Part shown: positions 23,590-34,485 of the stretch, in pieces | Layout: each line of letters opens with the position of its first letter | How positions within the stretch are numbered: the stretch's first letter is position 1 | Notes under the pieces: model-generated | What the model was told of the DNA's origin: nothing | Seen by the model: the letters and a program-made list of their open reading frames with translations, nothing else | The model's database searches: none | Made by a program: the position numbers and the translations under genes | Source: Caballeronia cordobensis | GTDB lineage: Bacteria > Pseudomonadota > Gammaproteobacteria > Burkholderiales > Burkholderiaceae | NCBI RefSeq assembly: GCF_001544575.2 | Contig: NZ_FCNY02000004.1 | Coordinates: 248,001 to 312,000 of the forward strand | Reading direction: 5' to 3' | Length of the DNA stretch: 64,000 bases

Positions 23590-25002
23590 ATGCTGAGCAC
23601 CGATAGCACCACGATAAGCACCGTCAGCGCCGGACCACGGCTCGACCGGCTGCCGATTTCCGGTTTTCACAAGCGCGTGCTATGGCTCATCGGCGCGGGC
23701 ATGTTTCTCGATTCCTTCGATATCTATCTCGCGGGCGGCGTGCTCGGCGCGCTCGCCAAGACCGGCTGGTCGACGATGCAGTTGAACGCCGCGTTTCTGT
23801 CGTCGACCTTTATCGGCATGTTGATCGGCGCGTTCACGGCGGGCGTGCTCGGCGATGCGAAAGGCCGCAAGTTCACCTATCAGTTCAATCTCGCGGTGTT
23901 CGGGCTCGCGTCGCTCGCGGGCGCGTTCGCGCCGGACATGACCTGGCTCATCGTCTGCCGCTTTTTCATGGGGCTGGGACTGGGCGCGGAGATCGTCGTG
24001 GGATACGGCTCCGTCGGCGAATTCATGCCACCCGCGGTGCGCGGGAAATGGTCGGCGTATCTGTCGCTCATCACGAACTCGGCGCTCTTTTTCTCGACTT
24101 TTCTCGGCTATCTCATCATTCCGTCGATCGGCTGGCGCGCGATGTTCGCCATGGTCGGCATCGGCGCGCTGTTCGTGTGGGTGATTCGCAAGAAGATGCC
24201 CGAGTCGCCGCGCTGGCTCGAATCGAAAGGCCGGTACGAAGAAGCCGAAGCGATCCTGCGCGACGCCGAAGCGGAATCGGCCAAGCGCTCGCCGCTGCCG
24301 CCCGTCGACGACGCGCCGCGCACGGTGACGAAGAAAACCACACTGCTCGAACTCTTCTCGCCTTCGCAGATTCGCCGCACGTTTGTCGCGATCGTCGTGC
24401 AGATCACGATCAACATGGTGATCTACGGCTTCATCGTCTGGGTGCCGACGTTTCTGATGAAGCAGGGCATCGGCATGGCGTCGTCGCTCGGTTATACGAC
24501 GCTGATGTCGCTCGGCGGCCCGGCGGGCGCGCTCATCGGCGTGCTGATCGCCGACAAGGTCGGGCGCAAGAACGGGCTGATCGCGGTGTCGGTGCTCGCG
24601 GCCGTGATCGGCTGGCTCTACGGCCACTCCACCGGCGTCGCGATGGCCACGCTGCTCGGCTTCCTGCTCTTCACGCTGACGTATCTGATGGTCGCGCTCG
24701 GCGTCGCGACCTACGTGCCCGAACTATTCGCCACGGAAAACCGCATGCGCGGCAACGGCATCGCGGGTTGCGCGGGGCGCATCACCGGCATCTTCGCGCC
24801 GCAGCTCGTCGTCGTGATGTACGCCACGGGCGGCGTGAAAGACGTGCTTTCGATGATCATCGGCGCGCTCGTCGTGATGGCCGTCGTGCTGGCGGTGTTC
24901 GGCATCGAAACGAACCGGCGCTCGCTCGAAGACATCGCGCCCGCGCCGGATACGGATGGCGCGCTCGCGGCGTCGGCGGTCACGCGGGAATCGCATCGTT
25001 GA
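23590..25002 (+). CDS. MFS organic-acid/sugar porter
   Basis: 470 aa from the ATG at 23590; an upstream frame extends into gntR but lacks support. It has twelve helices with sugar-porter-like motifs GVLGDAKGRKFTY after helix 2, PESPRWLESKGRYEEAE after helix 6, and ADKVGRKNG in the second half. Similar carriers import aromatic acids, dicarboxylates or sugars with protons. It sits between gntR and an isocitrate-lyase-family gene (20 bases before it), suggesting uptake of the substrate of that lyase. Confidence 0.85.
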   Translation: MLSTDSTTISTVSAGPRLDRLPISGFHKRVLWLIGAGMFLDSFDIYLAGGVLGALAKTGWSTMQLNAAFLSSTFIGMLIGAFTAGVLGDAKGRKFTYQFNLAVFGLASLAGAFAPDMTWLIVCRFFMGLGLGAEIVVGYGSVGEFMPPAVRGKWSAYLSLITNSALFFSTFLGYLIIPSIGWRAMFAMVGIGALFVWVIRKKMPESPRWLESKGRYEEAEAILRDAEAESAKRSPLPPVDDAPRTVTKKTTLLELFSPSQIRRTFVAIVVQITINMVIYGFIVWVPTFLMKQGIGMASSLGYTTLMSLGGPAGALIGVLIADKVGRKNGLIAVSVLAAVIGWLYGHSTGVAMATLLGFLLFTLTYLMVALGVATYVPELFATENRMRGNGIAGCAGRITGIFAPQLVVVMYATGGVKDVLSMIIGALVVMAVVLAVFGIETNRRSLEDIAPAPDTDGALAASAVTRESHR

Positions 25003-25022
25003 AACTTTCAGAGGACACACTC

Positions 25023-25901
25023 ATGAGCGTCACGCACGAAAACAAGCGTCAGGCATTGAAAGCGCGTTTCGCGCGCAAGGAAATCGTCACCGCGCCCGGC
25101 ATCTTCGACATGGTATCCGCGAAGATGGCCGACTCGATGGGCTTCGATTGCCTCTACATGACGGGCTTCGGCACGGTCGCGTCGTACCTGGGCCTGGCCG
25201 ATGCGGGCCTCGCCACGTACACGGACATGGTCAATCGCGTCACGGCGTTTTGCGGCGGCACGCAAACGCCGATGATCTGCGACGGCGACACGGGTTACGG
25301 CGGCCTGCTCAACGTCGCGCATACGGTGCGAGGCTACGAGCACGCGGGCGCGGCGGGCATCCAGCTCGAAGATCAGGAGTTCCCGAAGAAATGCGGCCAC
25401 ACGCCGGGGCGGCGCGTGATCCCGCTCGAAGACATGGTGCGCAAGATCAAGGTCGCGGTGGAAAGCCGCAGCGACAGCAACTTTCAGATCGTCGCGAGAA
25501 CCGATGCGCGGACGTCGCTCGGGCTCGACGAAGCGTTGCGCCGTGGCGAGGCGTACGCGAAGGCCGGCGCGGATGTGCTGTTCATCGAATCGCCGGAGAG
25601 TGTGGAAGAGCTGGAGAAAATCGGGCGCGCGTTCGATATGCCGCTGCTCGTGAATGTCGTCGAAGGCGGGCGCACGCCGCAATTGCCGCCTGCCGAATTG
25701 CAGCGGCTCGGCTTCTCGCTGGCGATTTATCCGGCGTCGGGGTTTCTCGCCGTCGCGAAGGCGCTCAAGGATGTGTACGGCGAGATCCTCGCGCAAAAGG
25801 GCACGGAAGGCGCTGCCGACGCGTTGTATTCGTTCTCCGGCATGTGCGAGCTGATGGGTTTTCCCGAGGTCTGGGCGTTCGACCGCGCGCACGCGGATTG
25901 A
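25023..25901 (+). CDS. Isocitrate lyase / PEP mutase family lyase
   Basis: 292 aa. It has the family's metal-binding segment ICDGDTGYGG, the flexible catalytic loop FPKKCGHTPGR with Cys, and ARTDARTSLGLDEAL. The KKCGH loop means it is a true lyase type (methylisocitrate, dimethylmalate or related 2-hydroxy-dicarboxylate cleavage) rather than a phosphonomutase, which lacks it. No prpC/prpD neighbour is present, so methylcitrate-cycle function is doubtful. It is the last gene of the gntR-MFS-lyase operon. Substrate unassigned. Confidence 0.85.
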   Translation: MSVTHENKRQALKARFARKEIVTAPGIFDMVSAKMADSMGFDCLYMTGFGTVASYLGLADAGLATYTDMVNRVTAFCGGTQTPMICDGDTGYGGLLNVAHTVRGYEHAGAAGIQLEDQEFPKKCGHTPGRRVIPLEDMVRKIKVAVESRSDSNFQIVARTDARTSLGLDEALRRGEAYAKAGADVLFIESPESVEELEKIGRAFDMPLLVNVVEGGRTPQLPPAELQRLGFSLAIYPASGFLAVAKALKDVYGEILAQKGTEGAADALYSFSGMCELMGFPEVWAFDRAHAD

Positions 25902-25934
25902 GCACGCGGCGTCATCCGGAAGGGCCCGCGCCGG

Positions 25935-26759
25935 CTACGCGCGGCCCTCGAATATCGCATTGAGATCGTTCCCCGCCGCGGCGTCGCTGAAGCCGTCGAA
26001 ACGTCCATCGCAGAGCCCTTGCGCCGCGCGCATGAACGAGCCCCACGCGGCCCGCGCGAGCGCGCCGCCGACGCTTACGCGCCGCACGCCGAGCGCGGCC
26101 ACATCGCTCAACGTGAATTCGGAGACGCCGCCGATCAGCAGATTCACCGGCTTGCGGCCGGCCGCCTTGACGACCGCCTCGATCTGCTCGCGCGTCCTGA
26201 TGCCGGGCGCATAGAGACAATCCGCGCCCGCGTCGGCGTAGGCCTTGAGACGCGCGATCGCATCGTCGATATCGGGCTTGCCGGCGAAGAAGTTTTCCGC
26301 GCGGCCGACGAGCAAGGTATCGCCGCCGCTTTCGTCGATCGCGCGCCGCGCCGCCTTCATGCGCGCGACGGCGACATCGATATCGAACAAAGGCGCTGCC
26401 GCGTCGCCCGTCGAATCTTCGATCGACAAGCCCGCCACGCCCGTCTGCACCGCGAGCTTCACGCTTTGCGCGACGTCTTCCGGGCTCGCGCCGAAACCGC
26501 TCTCGAAATCCGCGTTGACGGGCAGATCGGTGGCCTCGACCATCGCGCGCAGATGCGCGAGCACGGCATCGCGCGAGACGTGATTGTCCGCGTGTCCTTG
26601 CGACCATGCGAAGCCTGAACTCGTCGTCGCGAGCGCCTTGAAGCCGAGCGTTTCGAGATAGCGCGCGGAACCGGCATCCCAGGGATTCGGCAACATGAAG
26701 CAACCGGATTCGTGCAGCGCGCGAAAAGCGGCGCGTTTCTCGGCGACGGTGCGGGGCAT
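25935..26759 (-). CDS. PEP phosphonomutase-superfamily protein
   Basis: 274 aa. The TIM-barrel start is LPNPWDAGSARYLETLGFKALATTSSGFA, the metal site lies in VNADFESGF, and GLSIEDSTGD follows. The KKCGH loop of true lyases is missing, the usual state for this widespread ICL/PEPM subgroup of unknown activity. It is convergent with the lyase gene above, 33 bases apart, and transcribed alone from 26759. Confidence 0.82.
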   Translation of the reverse strand: MPRTVAEKRAAFRALHESGCFMLPNPWDAGSARYLETLGFKALATTSSGFAWSQGHADNHVSRDAVLAHLRAMVEATDLPVNADFESGFGASPEDVAQSVKLAVQTGVAGLSIEDSTGDAAAPLFDIDVAVARMKAARRAIDESGGDTLLVGRAENFFAGKPDIDDAIARLKAYADAGADCLYAPGIRTREQIEAVVKAAGRKPVNLLIGGVSEFTLSDVAALGVRRVSVGGALARAAWGSFMRAAQGLCDGRFDGFSDAAAGNDLNAIFEGRA

Positions 26760-26858
26760 GGCGTGCCTCCTGTCGATGATCGGGCGGAACGTAGACGATA
26801 CGCGATTCGCCGCGAATGCGCTGCGCGATGCGTTGCAGGGCGATTTCGTTTTCCGCCC

Positions 26859-26889
26859 AAAAAAAACGGCTCCGGAAAAACCGGAGCCG
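26859..26889 (-). terminator. Rho-independent terminator of katG
   Basis: A perfect 9-bp stem (CGGCTCCGG/CCGGAGCCG) with a 5-base loop, followed on the minus strand by eight Ts, about 30 bases after the katG stop. Confidence 0.95.
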
Positions 26890-26916
26890 CTTCACGTCGC
26901 GAAGACGCCGCGAGGC

Positions 26917-29184
<2,268 letters not shown>

Positions 29185-29349
29185 TTATCTCCTTGCGAGG
29201 ACGTACCCACTAGTTGTTCTGCTACCGACTGCCAAAGAGAGCTCGCGGCCTGCATCGGGCGATGCGTCGATCGTCGAGGCGGGCCTGTTCCACCTTAAAA
29301 AATACGTGAGAGCGACCCTCAATAGAATGCGATTTTTGCAATGCCGTTG

Positions 29350-29364
29350 ATAGGAGACGGCTAT
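29350..29364 (-). promoter_or_regulatory. OxyR-like half site (ATAG-N7-CTAT) upstream of katG
   Basis: Exact ATAG-N7-CTAT, with CAAT at the next expected position (29339-29342, one mismatch to CTAT). OxyR regulates katG in many beta-proteobacteria. The second half of the four-part site is poor, so this is tentative. Confidence 0.4.
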
Positions 29365-29597
29365 AAGACGAAAAGCGCTTGCGAATTGCTCGCGGCTTGC
29401 TGCAGTGCAGAATGACGACGGCTGCGGTTCGTCATGAAAGCTTCTTGCGGATCGTACGTGCCTCGCATGACGAGACAGGGTCTTTCAGTCTATCAGCGTC
29501 TCGCGCGCTTGGCTGACGAAATGCGCGAACGCCGAATCCGGCGATGCGTCAAGTCGTCCGTTCGGGAAATGGTCGGCGGCGTCGAGATGTTGGAGTA

Positions 29598-29625
29598 TTT
29601 GACAACACACGAGGGTGTTGTCAAA
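29598..29625 (+). promoter_or_regulatory. Toxin-antitoxin operator palindrome
   Basis: 11-base perfect arms (TTTGACAACAC / GTGTTGTCAAA) flank a 6-base spacer, and the right arm touches the toxin ATG at 29626. The left arm contains TTGACA, a consensus -35. This arrangement fits tight autorepression by the antitoxin. Confidence 0.7.
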
Positions 29626-29928
29626 ATGTCCAACAGCAAAGCAACGAGAGTTTTTTATATACACGAGGAAGTATCTCCCGGAGCGTTCGTTGAACTGAAT
29701 ATCTGGCGGGTTCCGCAACCTGTCCCGGGATGTACTCATTCGTACAAATACAGGCTCGCCTACGTCATAAACGGCGAGTGTGTGCTTCGTTACGACAATG
29801 AGCGAGGCAAGGGCGATCACCGTCATTTCGGGAACGCCGAGACGCCCTATGAATTCAGGTCGGTCAAGCAATTGAGCGCCGACTTCTTTTTGAACGTGCA
29901 GGTGTGGAACAGATGGAGGTCGAGATGA
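29626..29928 (+). CDS. tumE: TumE-family toxin (DUF6516)
   Basis: 100 aa from the ATG at 29626, chosen over an upstream ATG at 29434 because family members begin just before the conserved FVELNIWRVPQPVPG segment. The diagnostic run is HSYKYRLAY..NGECVLRYDNERGKGDHRH, where the basic/acidic GKGDHRH motif is the family hallmark. The coding region is more AT-rich than its neighbours. It overlaps the antitoxin ATG (ATGA) and lies directly behind a palindromic operator. Toxicity is inferred from family and gene order; the mechanism is not settled from sequence. Confidence 0.82.
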   Translation: MSNSKATRVFYIHEEVSPGAFVELNIWRVPQPVPGCTHSYKYRLAYVINGECVLRYDNERGKGDHRHFGNAETPYEFRSVKQLSADFFLNVQVWNRWRSR

Positions 29929-30404
29929 ACGAGACCGTGAGAATTGGCATTCTGTCACTCGAAGAGATGGCCGAACAGACGCTGGCCGAACTCGATACCG
30001 GCAAGTACCACGGCGCTTTCTTCGGCTACGCCACCCCCGAACTGCTGTTTCGCACCTTCACCACGCCGCGCTGGCAGATCATCCGCGCGATGACCGGCGC
30101 CGGGCCGATGTCGATCCGCGAACTGTCGCGGCGTCTCGAGCGCGATGTGAAAGGCGTGCATCGCGATGTCAAGGCGCTGCTCGAAGCCGGCCTGCTTCAA
30201 CACGACGAACAGGGCGGCATCGTGTTTCCCTACAACACCGTGCACGTCAATTTCACGTTGACGGCGGCCGATCTCGCGCTGCCCGGCGCCGCGTCGGACA
30301 AGACGGCCGAATCCGCGATCGATGAAAACAGCGCGCCATCGCGCCGCCCGCGCCGCCGCGCCGCGCCGCGAAAACGCGAGCCGCGTCCCACGGGAAGCCG
30401 CTGA
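29925..30404 (+). CDS. tumA: TumA-like antitoxin, winged-helix DNA-binding protein
   Basis: 159 aa from the ATG at 29925, preceded by GGAGG; the start overlaps the toxin stop. Residues ~40-95 are a MarR/HVO_A0114-type winged helix (RWQIIRAMTGAGPMSIRELSRRLERDVKGVHRDVKALLEAGLL). This is followed by NTVHVNFTLTAADL and a long Arg/Pro-rich tail (~130-159). It probably binds the 29598-29625 palindrome and neutralises the toxin. The toxin-first order is usual for this pair. The stop abuts that of the convergent Fae-like gene. Confidence 0.82.
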   Translation: MNETVRIGILSLEEMAEQTLAELDTGKYHGAFFGYATPELLFRTFTTPRWQIIRAMTGAGPMSIRELSRRLERDVKGVHRDVKALLEAGLLQHDEQGGIVFPYNTVHVNFTLTAADLALPGAASDKTAESAIDENSAPSRRPRRRAAPRKREPRPTGSR

Positions 30405-30938
30405 TCAGCTCCAGTCGTCCATGTCGTGTTTGATGCTGTGCCGGTTCGCGATGAGTTCGTCGACGCTCGGCTCGTTGTTCATCGCGCGCTGGATGGCGAG
30501 CTTCGTCGCTTCGTAGTTGGTGCGGTACATATCCTTCTTGTCGAGATTCGCGTCCGTCGCGCAACGCGGATCGATCCACACCAGGCTGATGATGCACAAC
30601 TCGTTCGCCTGATCCTTCGGCAAGATGCCCTCGATCAGACAATCGACGACGGCATCGGCGGTTGCGGACTGCACCACGCCGCCGAACAGGTCGATGTTCG
30701 CCATGTCCTTCAGCGTCACCTTCGGAACGATCATCGTCGCGGGGCGCACGAGCTGGTTGCACGCCCGGATCGCGAACATCGCGGTGTGCCCCTTCGACTG
30801 CGCCATCATGTTGGCGAACGCGTGGCCGACCGGGCCATCGACGCGGCCGATCAGAATCTCCGGCATGGCGTCGGTCGCTTGTCCGGGCGCGGCCAGCACG
30901 GTTGCTTCGCCTGCGCGAAACGTCAGATCCAGACTCAT
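30405..30938 (-). CDS. Formaldehyde-activating enzyme (Fae)-like protein with substituted active-site His
   Basis: 177 aa from the ATG at 30938 (AAGGAGAG upstream). It follows Fae through most of its length: GPVGHAFANMMAQSKGHTAMFAI, RPATMIVPKVTLKDM, EGILPKDQANELCIISLVWIDP and NYEATKLAIQRAMNNEPSVDEL. Genuine Fae joins formaldehyde to tetrahydromethanopterin using a His in the AHIDL-like segment; here that position reads AMPEI, so His is Met in my alignment. It is therefore probably not a classical Fae. It is divergent from the feruloyl-CoA-synthase-like gene. A second, more canonical relative lies at 50684-51193. Confidence 0.8.
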   Translation of the reverse strand: MSLDLTFRAGEATVLAAPGQATDAMPEILIGRVDGPVGHAFANMMAQSKGHTAMFAIRACNQLVRPATMIVPKVTLKDMANIDLFGGVVQSATADAVVDCLIEGILPKDQANELCIISLVWIDPRCATDANLDKKDMYRTNYEATKLAIQRAMNNEPSVDELIANRHSIKHDMDDWS

Positions 30939-31233
30939 GAGCACTCTCCTTGAAGGGCAGAACGAGGGTTCGAAAGACCAAAGGAACACCCCCACGCAAG
31001 GACGATGCCATTCACGCGGACGAGGCCGTGGAGGCGCATCCGCCGCTCGCGCCAAGACAGACTGTCCGCGCGGCGTGACACATTGCGCGGGACGCGTTTT
31101 CCCTGTCCTCCCTGTTTCGGGTGGCGATGCCGTTCACGCGCGCACTTAATGTACGACCGGGCGGCCGCGTTTCGTGCAGGCGAGCGCGGCCAGAACTTCG
31201 CACACGCGCATTCATGCTCGGGAGACAGATGCA

Positions 31234-33120
31234 ATGAGCACGCTCGAAGCAAGCGGCAAGGTGTCGCCGTCCTATCGCCCGGTGCGGTTTCCCGAGCGCG
31301 AGACGCTCGTGGAGCGCCGCGCGGACGGCACGCTGATTCTGCGCAGCGCTCGCGCGCTGCCCCGCATCGAACAGCGTTCGTTCGTGGACTTCGTTGCGCT
31401 CTGGGCGGCGCGACGCGGCGACACCGCCGCGTTTTGCGAGCGCGACGCACAGGGCGAATGGCGCTCGCTCAGCTGGAACGAACTGTGGCGCCAAGTGCGG
31501 TCGGTGGCGGCCGCGCTGCTGGAAGCAGGACTGAACCCGCAACGTCCGCTTATGCTGCTGTCGGGCAATTCCATCGAGCAGGCCGTGGCGCTGCTCGCGG
31601 CGGAATACGTGGGCATTCCGGCCGCGCCGGTCTCGCCGCCCTATGCGCTCGCGAGCAAGGACTTCGCGCGCCTGAAGGCTGTTTGCGCGTCGGTGCCTCC
31701 GGGCGGGATCTTCGTGCAGTCGGCCGCGCCGTATGCGCGTGCGCTCGCGTCGATCGATTTCGCAGATGCGCCCGTCATCGCGGTCGAGGGCGCGCGGCAA
31801 GGACAGCTCGCGTGGGAAACGCTGGCGCATCGCCCGCTCGATGAAACCGCGGAACGCGCAGTCGAACGCGCGCACGCCACCGTCCGCACCGACGACACCG
31901 CCCGCGTGCTCTTCACGTCCGGCTCGACCGGTCTGCCGAAAGCCGTGCGGCTCACGTACGGCAATCTCGGTGCGGTCGCCGCGTATTTCTCCGACAACCT
32001 CGCATGGCTGCACGACGCGCAGCCGGTGTTTCTCGACTGGCTGCCGTGGCATCACGGACTGGGCGGCGTGCTGCACTTCGGCCGCGCGATCCAGTTCGGC
32101 GCGACGCATTACATCGACGATGGCCGCCCGGTTGCCGGGATGATCGAGCGCACAGTGCGCAATCTGCGCGACGTGTCGCCGACCATTTTCGCGACCGTGC
32201 CGTCCGCGTGGACGGTGCTCGCCGCGGAACTCGAACGGGATCGGAAGCTCGCGGAAAGTCTCTTCGCCCACGCGAGCTTCTTCGGCTACGGCGGCGCGAG
32301 CCTGCCGGCGGACGTGTGCAATCGCATCCAGACCGTCGCGCAAGAGACGATCGGCGAGCGCATCGCGTTCTGCACCGGTCTTGCAGCGACGGAAACGTGC
32401 GGCATGGGCACCTATTGCAGCTGGCCGACGGACGCGCCGGGCAACATCGGCACGCCTGCGCTGGGCTCGGAAGTGAAGCTCGTGCCGCTCGAAGGCGACG
32501 GCGGCCGCTATGAAATCCGCCTGCGCGGCCCGAACGTGTTCGGCGGTTATATCGGCCAGCCGGAACTGACCGCGGCCGCATTCGACGAAGAAGGATTCTT
32601 CCGCTTCGGCGATGCCGTGCGTCTCGCCGATCCCGCCGACCCGGCGCAAGGCATGATCTTCGCCGGACGCACGGTCGAGGACTTCAAGCTCGCGAATGGC
32701 TCCTGGGTGCGCACGGGCGCGGTGCGGCTCGCGCTCATCGACTGCTGCGCGCCGCTCCTGTCCGACGCCGTGATCTGCGGGCACGACCGCGACTATCTGA
32801 CGGCGCTCGCATGGCCGAACCTCGCGGCGTGCCGGCGCATCGCGCCCGAACTCGAAGCGCTCGACGCGGACGCACTCGTCGCGCATCCGCTCGTCGTCGC
32901 CGAATTGAGCCGGCGTCTTGCGCGGCAGAAGGCAGGCGGCGCCACGCTCGTCATCGAGCGGCTGATGCTGATGGCCGAGCCGCCCTCGCTCGACGCCAAT
33001 GAAATCGCCGACAAGGGCTACGTCAATCAGGCGATGGCGCGTGCCCGCCGCGCGCATCTGATCGACGCGCTCTATCACGCCGCCCCGGCTTCACAAATCG
33101 CGTGTCGCGCGAGCGACTGA
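31234..33120 (+). CDS. Feruloyl-CoA synthase-like acid-CoA ligase
   Basis: 628 aa from the ATG at 31234 (GGGAGACAG upstream). The ANL motifs are LFTSGSTGLPKAV (A3), the substrate pocket run FLDWLPWHHGLGG, TGLAATETCG (A5) and FAGRTVEDFKLANGSWV (A8). The C-terminus EIADKGYVNQ is typical of bacterial feruloyl-CoA synthases, whose usual Lys lies in this DKGYINQ-type segment. Such enzymes activate hydroxycinnamic acids. No enoyl-CoA hydratase/aldolase or vanillin dehydrogenase is alongside, so the true acid may differ. Confidence 0.82.
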   Translation: MSTLEASGKVSPSYRPVRFPERETLVERRADGTLILRSARALPRIEQRSFVDFVALWAARRGDTAAFCERDAQGEWRSLSWNELWRQVRSVAAALLEAGLNPQRPLMLLSGNSIEQAVALLAAEYVGIPAAPVSPPYALASKDFARLKAVCASVPPGGIFVQSAAPYARALASIDFADAPVIAVEGARQGQLAWETLAHRPLDETAERAVERAHATVRTDDTARVLFTSGSTGLPKAVRLTYGNLGAVAAYFSDNLAWLHDAQPVFLDWLPWHHGLGGVLHFGRAIQFGATHYIDDGRPVAGMIERTVRNLRDVSPTIFATVPSAWTVLAAELERDRKLAESLFAHASFFGYGGASLPADVCNRIQTVAQETIGERIAFCTGLAATETCGMGTYCSWPTDAPGNIGTPALGSEVKLVPLEGDGGRYEIRLRGPNVFGGYIGQPELTAAAFDEEGFFRFGDAVRLADPADPAQGMIFAGRTVEDFKLANGSWVRTGAVRLALIDCCAPLLSDAVICGHDRDYLTALAWPNLAACRRIAPELEALDADALVAHPLVVAELSRRLARQKAGGATLVIERLMLMAEPPSLDANEIADKGYVNQAMARARRAHLIDALYHAAPASQIACRASD

Positions 33121-33128
33121 GCGCGCGA

Positions 33129-33168
33129 GCCGCGAGCCGCCGGCAAACGCCGGGCGCAGGCTCGCGGC
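33129..33168. terminator. Hairpin between convergent genes
   Basis: 10-bp arms GCCGCGAGCC / GGCTCGCGGC flank a GC-rich 20-base loop with a smaller internal pairing. It sits within the 59 bp between two convergent stops. No T-tract, so a rho-independent role is only probable. Confidence 0.5.
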
Positions 33169-33179
33169 GTTCCCCTCGA

Positions 33180-34340
33180 TCAATCTTCCGCGACGAACCC
33201 CAGCCCACGCGCCTGCAAGCCCAAGATGCGCGCGTCGTCGAATCCCCACTCTTCCAACGCCTCCCGTCCGCCCTCTCCACGCTGCGGCACCGGTCGCGAG
33301 ATCCGCGACGGCGTGCGCGAAAAACGCGGCGCGGGGCCGGGCTGCACGATGCCATCGAATTCGACGAAACTTCCGCGCGCCCGATGATGCGGATGCGTCG
33401 GCGCCTCCGAAAATCCCAGCACCGGCGCGACACAGGCATCGCTTCCGTCGAACACGCGGCACCATTCCTCGCGCGTGCGCCCGGCGAACACCGCCGCGAA
33501 TCGCTGCCTCAGCACCGGCCATCCCGCGCGGTCGTGCTGCGCGGGCAAATCTTCATCGGCGAGTTCGAGCTTCTCCAGCAGCTCCGCATAGAAACGCGCC
33601 TCCACCGCGCCGACGGCCATGTAGTGCCCGTCCCGCGTGCGATAGCTGTCGTACCACGGCGTGCCGCCGTCGAGCAGATTGCTTTCGCGCGTCTCGCGCC
33701 AGTTGCCCGATGCGAGCAAGCCCCAGACCGTCGTGCCGAGTTGCGCGGCGCCTTCGATCATCGCCGCATCGACCACTTGCCCCGCGCCGCCGCGCTGCGC
33801 GTCGAAGAGCGCGGCCACCACGCCGAGCGCGAGCAGCATGCCGCCGCCACCGTAATCGCCGACGAGATTCAGCGGCGGCACCGGCGCCTCGCCCGCGCGC
33901 CCGATGCCGGACAGCACGCCCGACAGCGCGATGTAGTTCAGATCGTGCCCCGCGCGCGCGGCGAGCGGCCCCGTCTGGCCCCAACCCGTCATGCGTCCGT
34001 ACACGAGCCGCGGATTGCGCGCGAGCGCCACGTCGGGACCGAGGCCGAGCCGCTCCATCGTGCCCGGGCGAAACCCTTCGACGACGATATCGGCCTTCGA
34101 CATCAGGTCGAGCGCGGCATCGGCCGATTCGCGCTTCTTCAGGTCGAGCGTGATCGAGCGCCGCCCGCGTCCCATCACGTTCTTGTGCTTGCCGCTGACC
34201 TTCGGGCCGAGATCGGCCGCCGCGACGGGCCGGTCGATGCGCAGCACATCCGCGCCCATATCGGCGAGCAACATGCAGCCGAACGGCGCGGGACCGATCG
34301 CCTCGAACTCCAGAACCCGAACTCCGCTCAATACGCCCAT
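33180..34340 (-). CDS. Alpha-methylacyl-CoA racemase-like protein (CoA-transferase family III)
   Basis: 386 aa. Family III fold with an N-terminal nucleotide-binding pattern (LEFEAIGPAPFGCMLLADMGADVLRID), FRPGTMERLGLGP and RMTGWGQTGPLAARAGHDLNYIALSG. The racemase pair is present: His in GHDLNY and Asp in GDYGGGGM. True CoA transferases instead carry an Asp in a GYD motif, which is absent. It interconverts R and S 2-methylacyl-CoA esters. It diverges from the aconitase-X genes. Possible link to the adjacent acid-CoA ligase; no other evidence. Confidence 0.88.
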   Translation of the reverse strand: MGVLSGVRVLEFEAIGPAPFGCMLLADMGADVLRIDRPVAAADLGPKVSGKHKNVMGRGRRSITLDLKKRESADAALDLMSKADIVVEGFRPGTMERLGLGPDVALARNPRLVYGRMTGWGQTGPLAARAGHDLNYIALSGVLSGIGRAGEAPVPPLNLVGDYGGGGMLLALGVVAALFDAQRGGAGQVVDAAMIEGAAQLGTTVWGLLASGNWRETRESNLLDGGTPWYDSYRTRDGHYMAVGAVEARFYAELLEKLELADEDLPAQHDRAGWPVLRQRFAAVFAGRTREEWCRVFDGSDACVAPVLGFSEAPTHPHHRARGSFVEFDGIVQPGPAPRFSRTPSRISRPVPQRGEGGREALEEWGFDDARILGLQARGLGFVAED

Positions 34341-34485
34341 GACGACTTCCCTCCAGATTTGAAAGATTCACGCGCGTCCAGTAAGCCAGATTCCGCGCCG
34401 CATGGGACCACCCCGCACGGGTAGATCGATTCCGCCCGATCCGTTATCCTGCGACGACATCCTCAAGCGCTGGTCATCGGAGCCG

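Noticed and set aside
23682..25022. N-terminal extension of the isocitrate-lyase-family gene, as if fused to the transporter
   Set aside because: The extension is a shifted-frame reading of the MFS gene. The lyase starts at 25023 with family-typical residues.
29434..29625. Longer start for the toxin gene
   Set aside because: The added residues do not match the family and would run across the operator palindrome.
30939..31233. Sigma-54 promoter or riboswitch between the Fae-like and feruloyl-CoA-synthase-like genes
   Set aside because: The best -24/-12 match (TGGCGATGCCGTTCAC) is poor, no activator gene is near, and no stable conserved fold was apparent.
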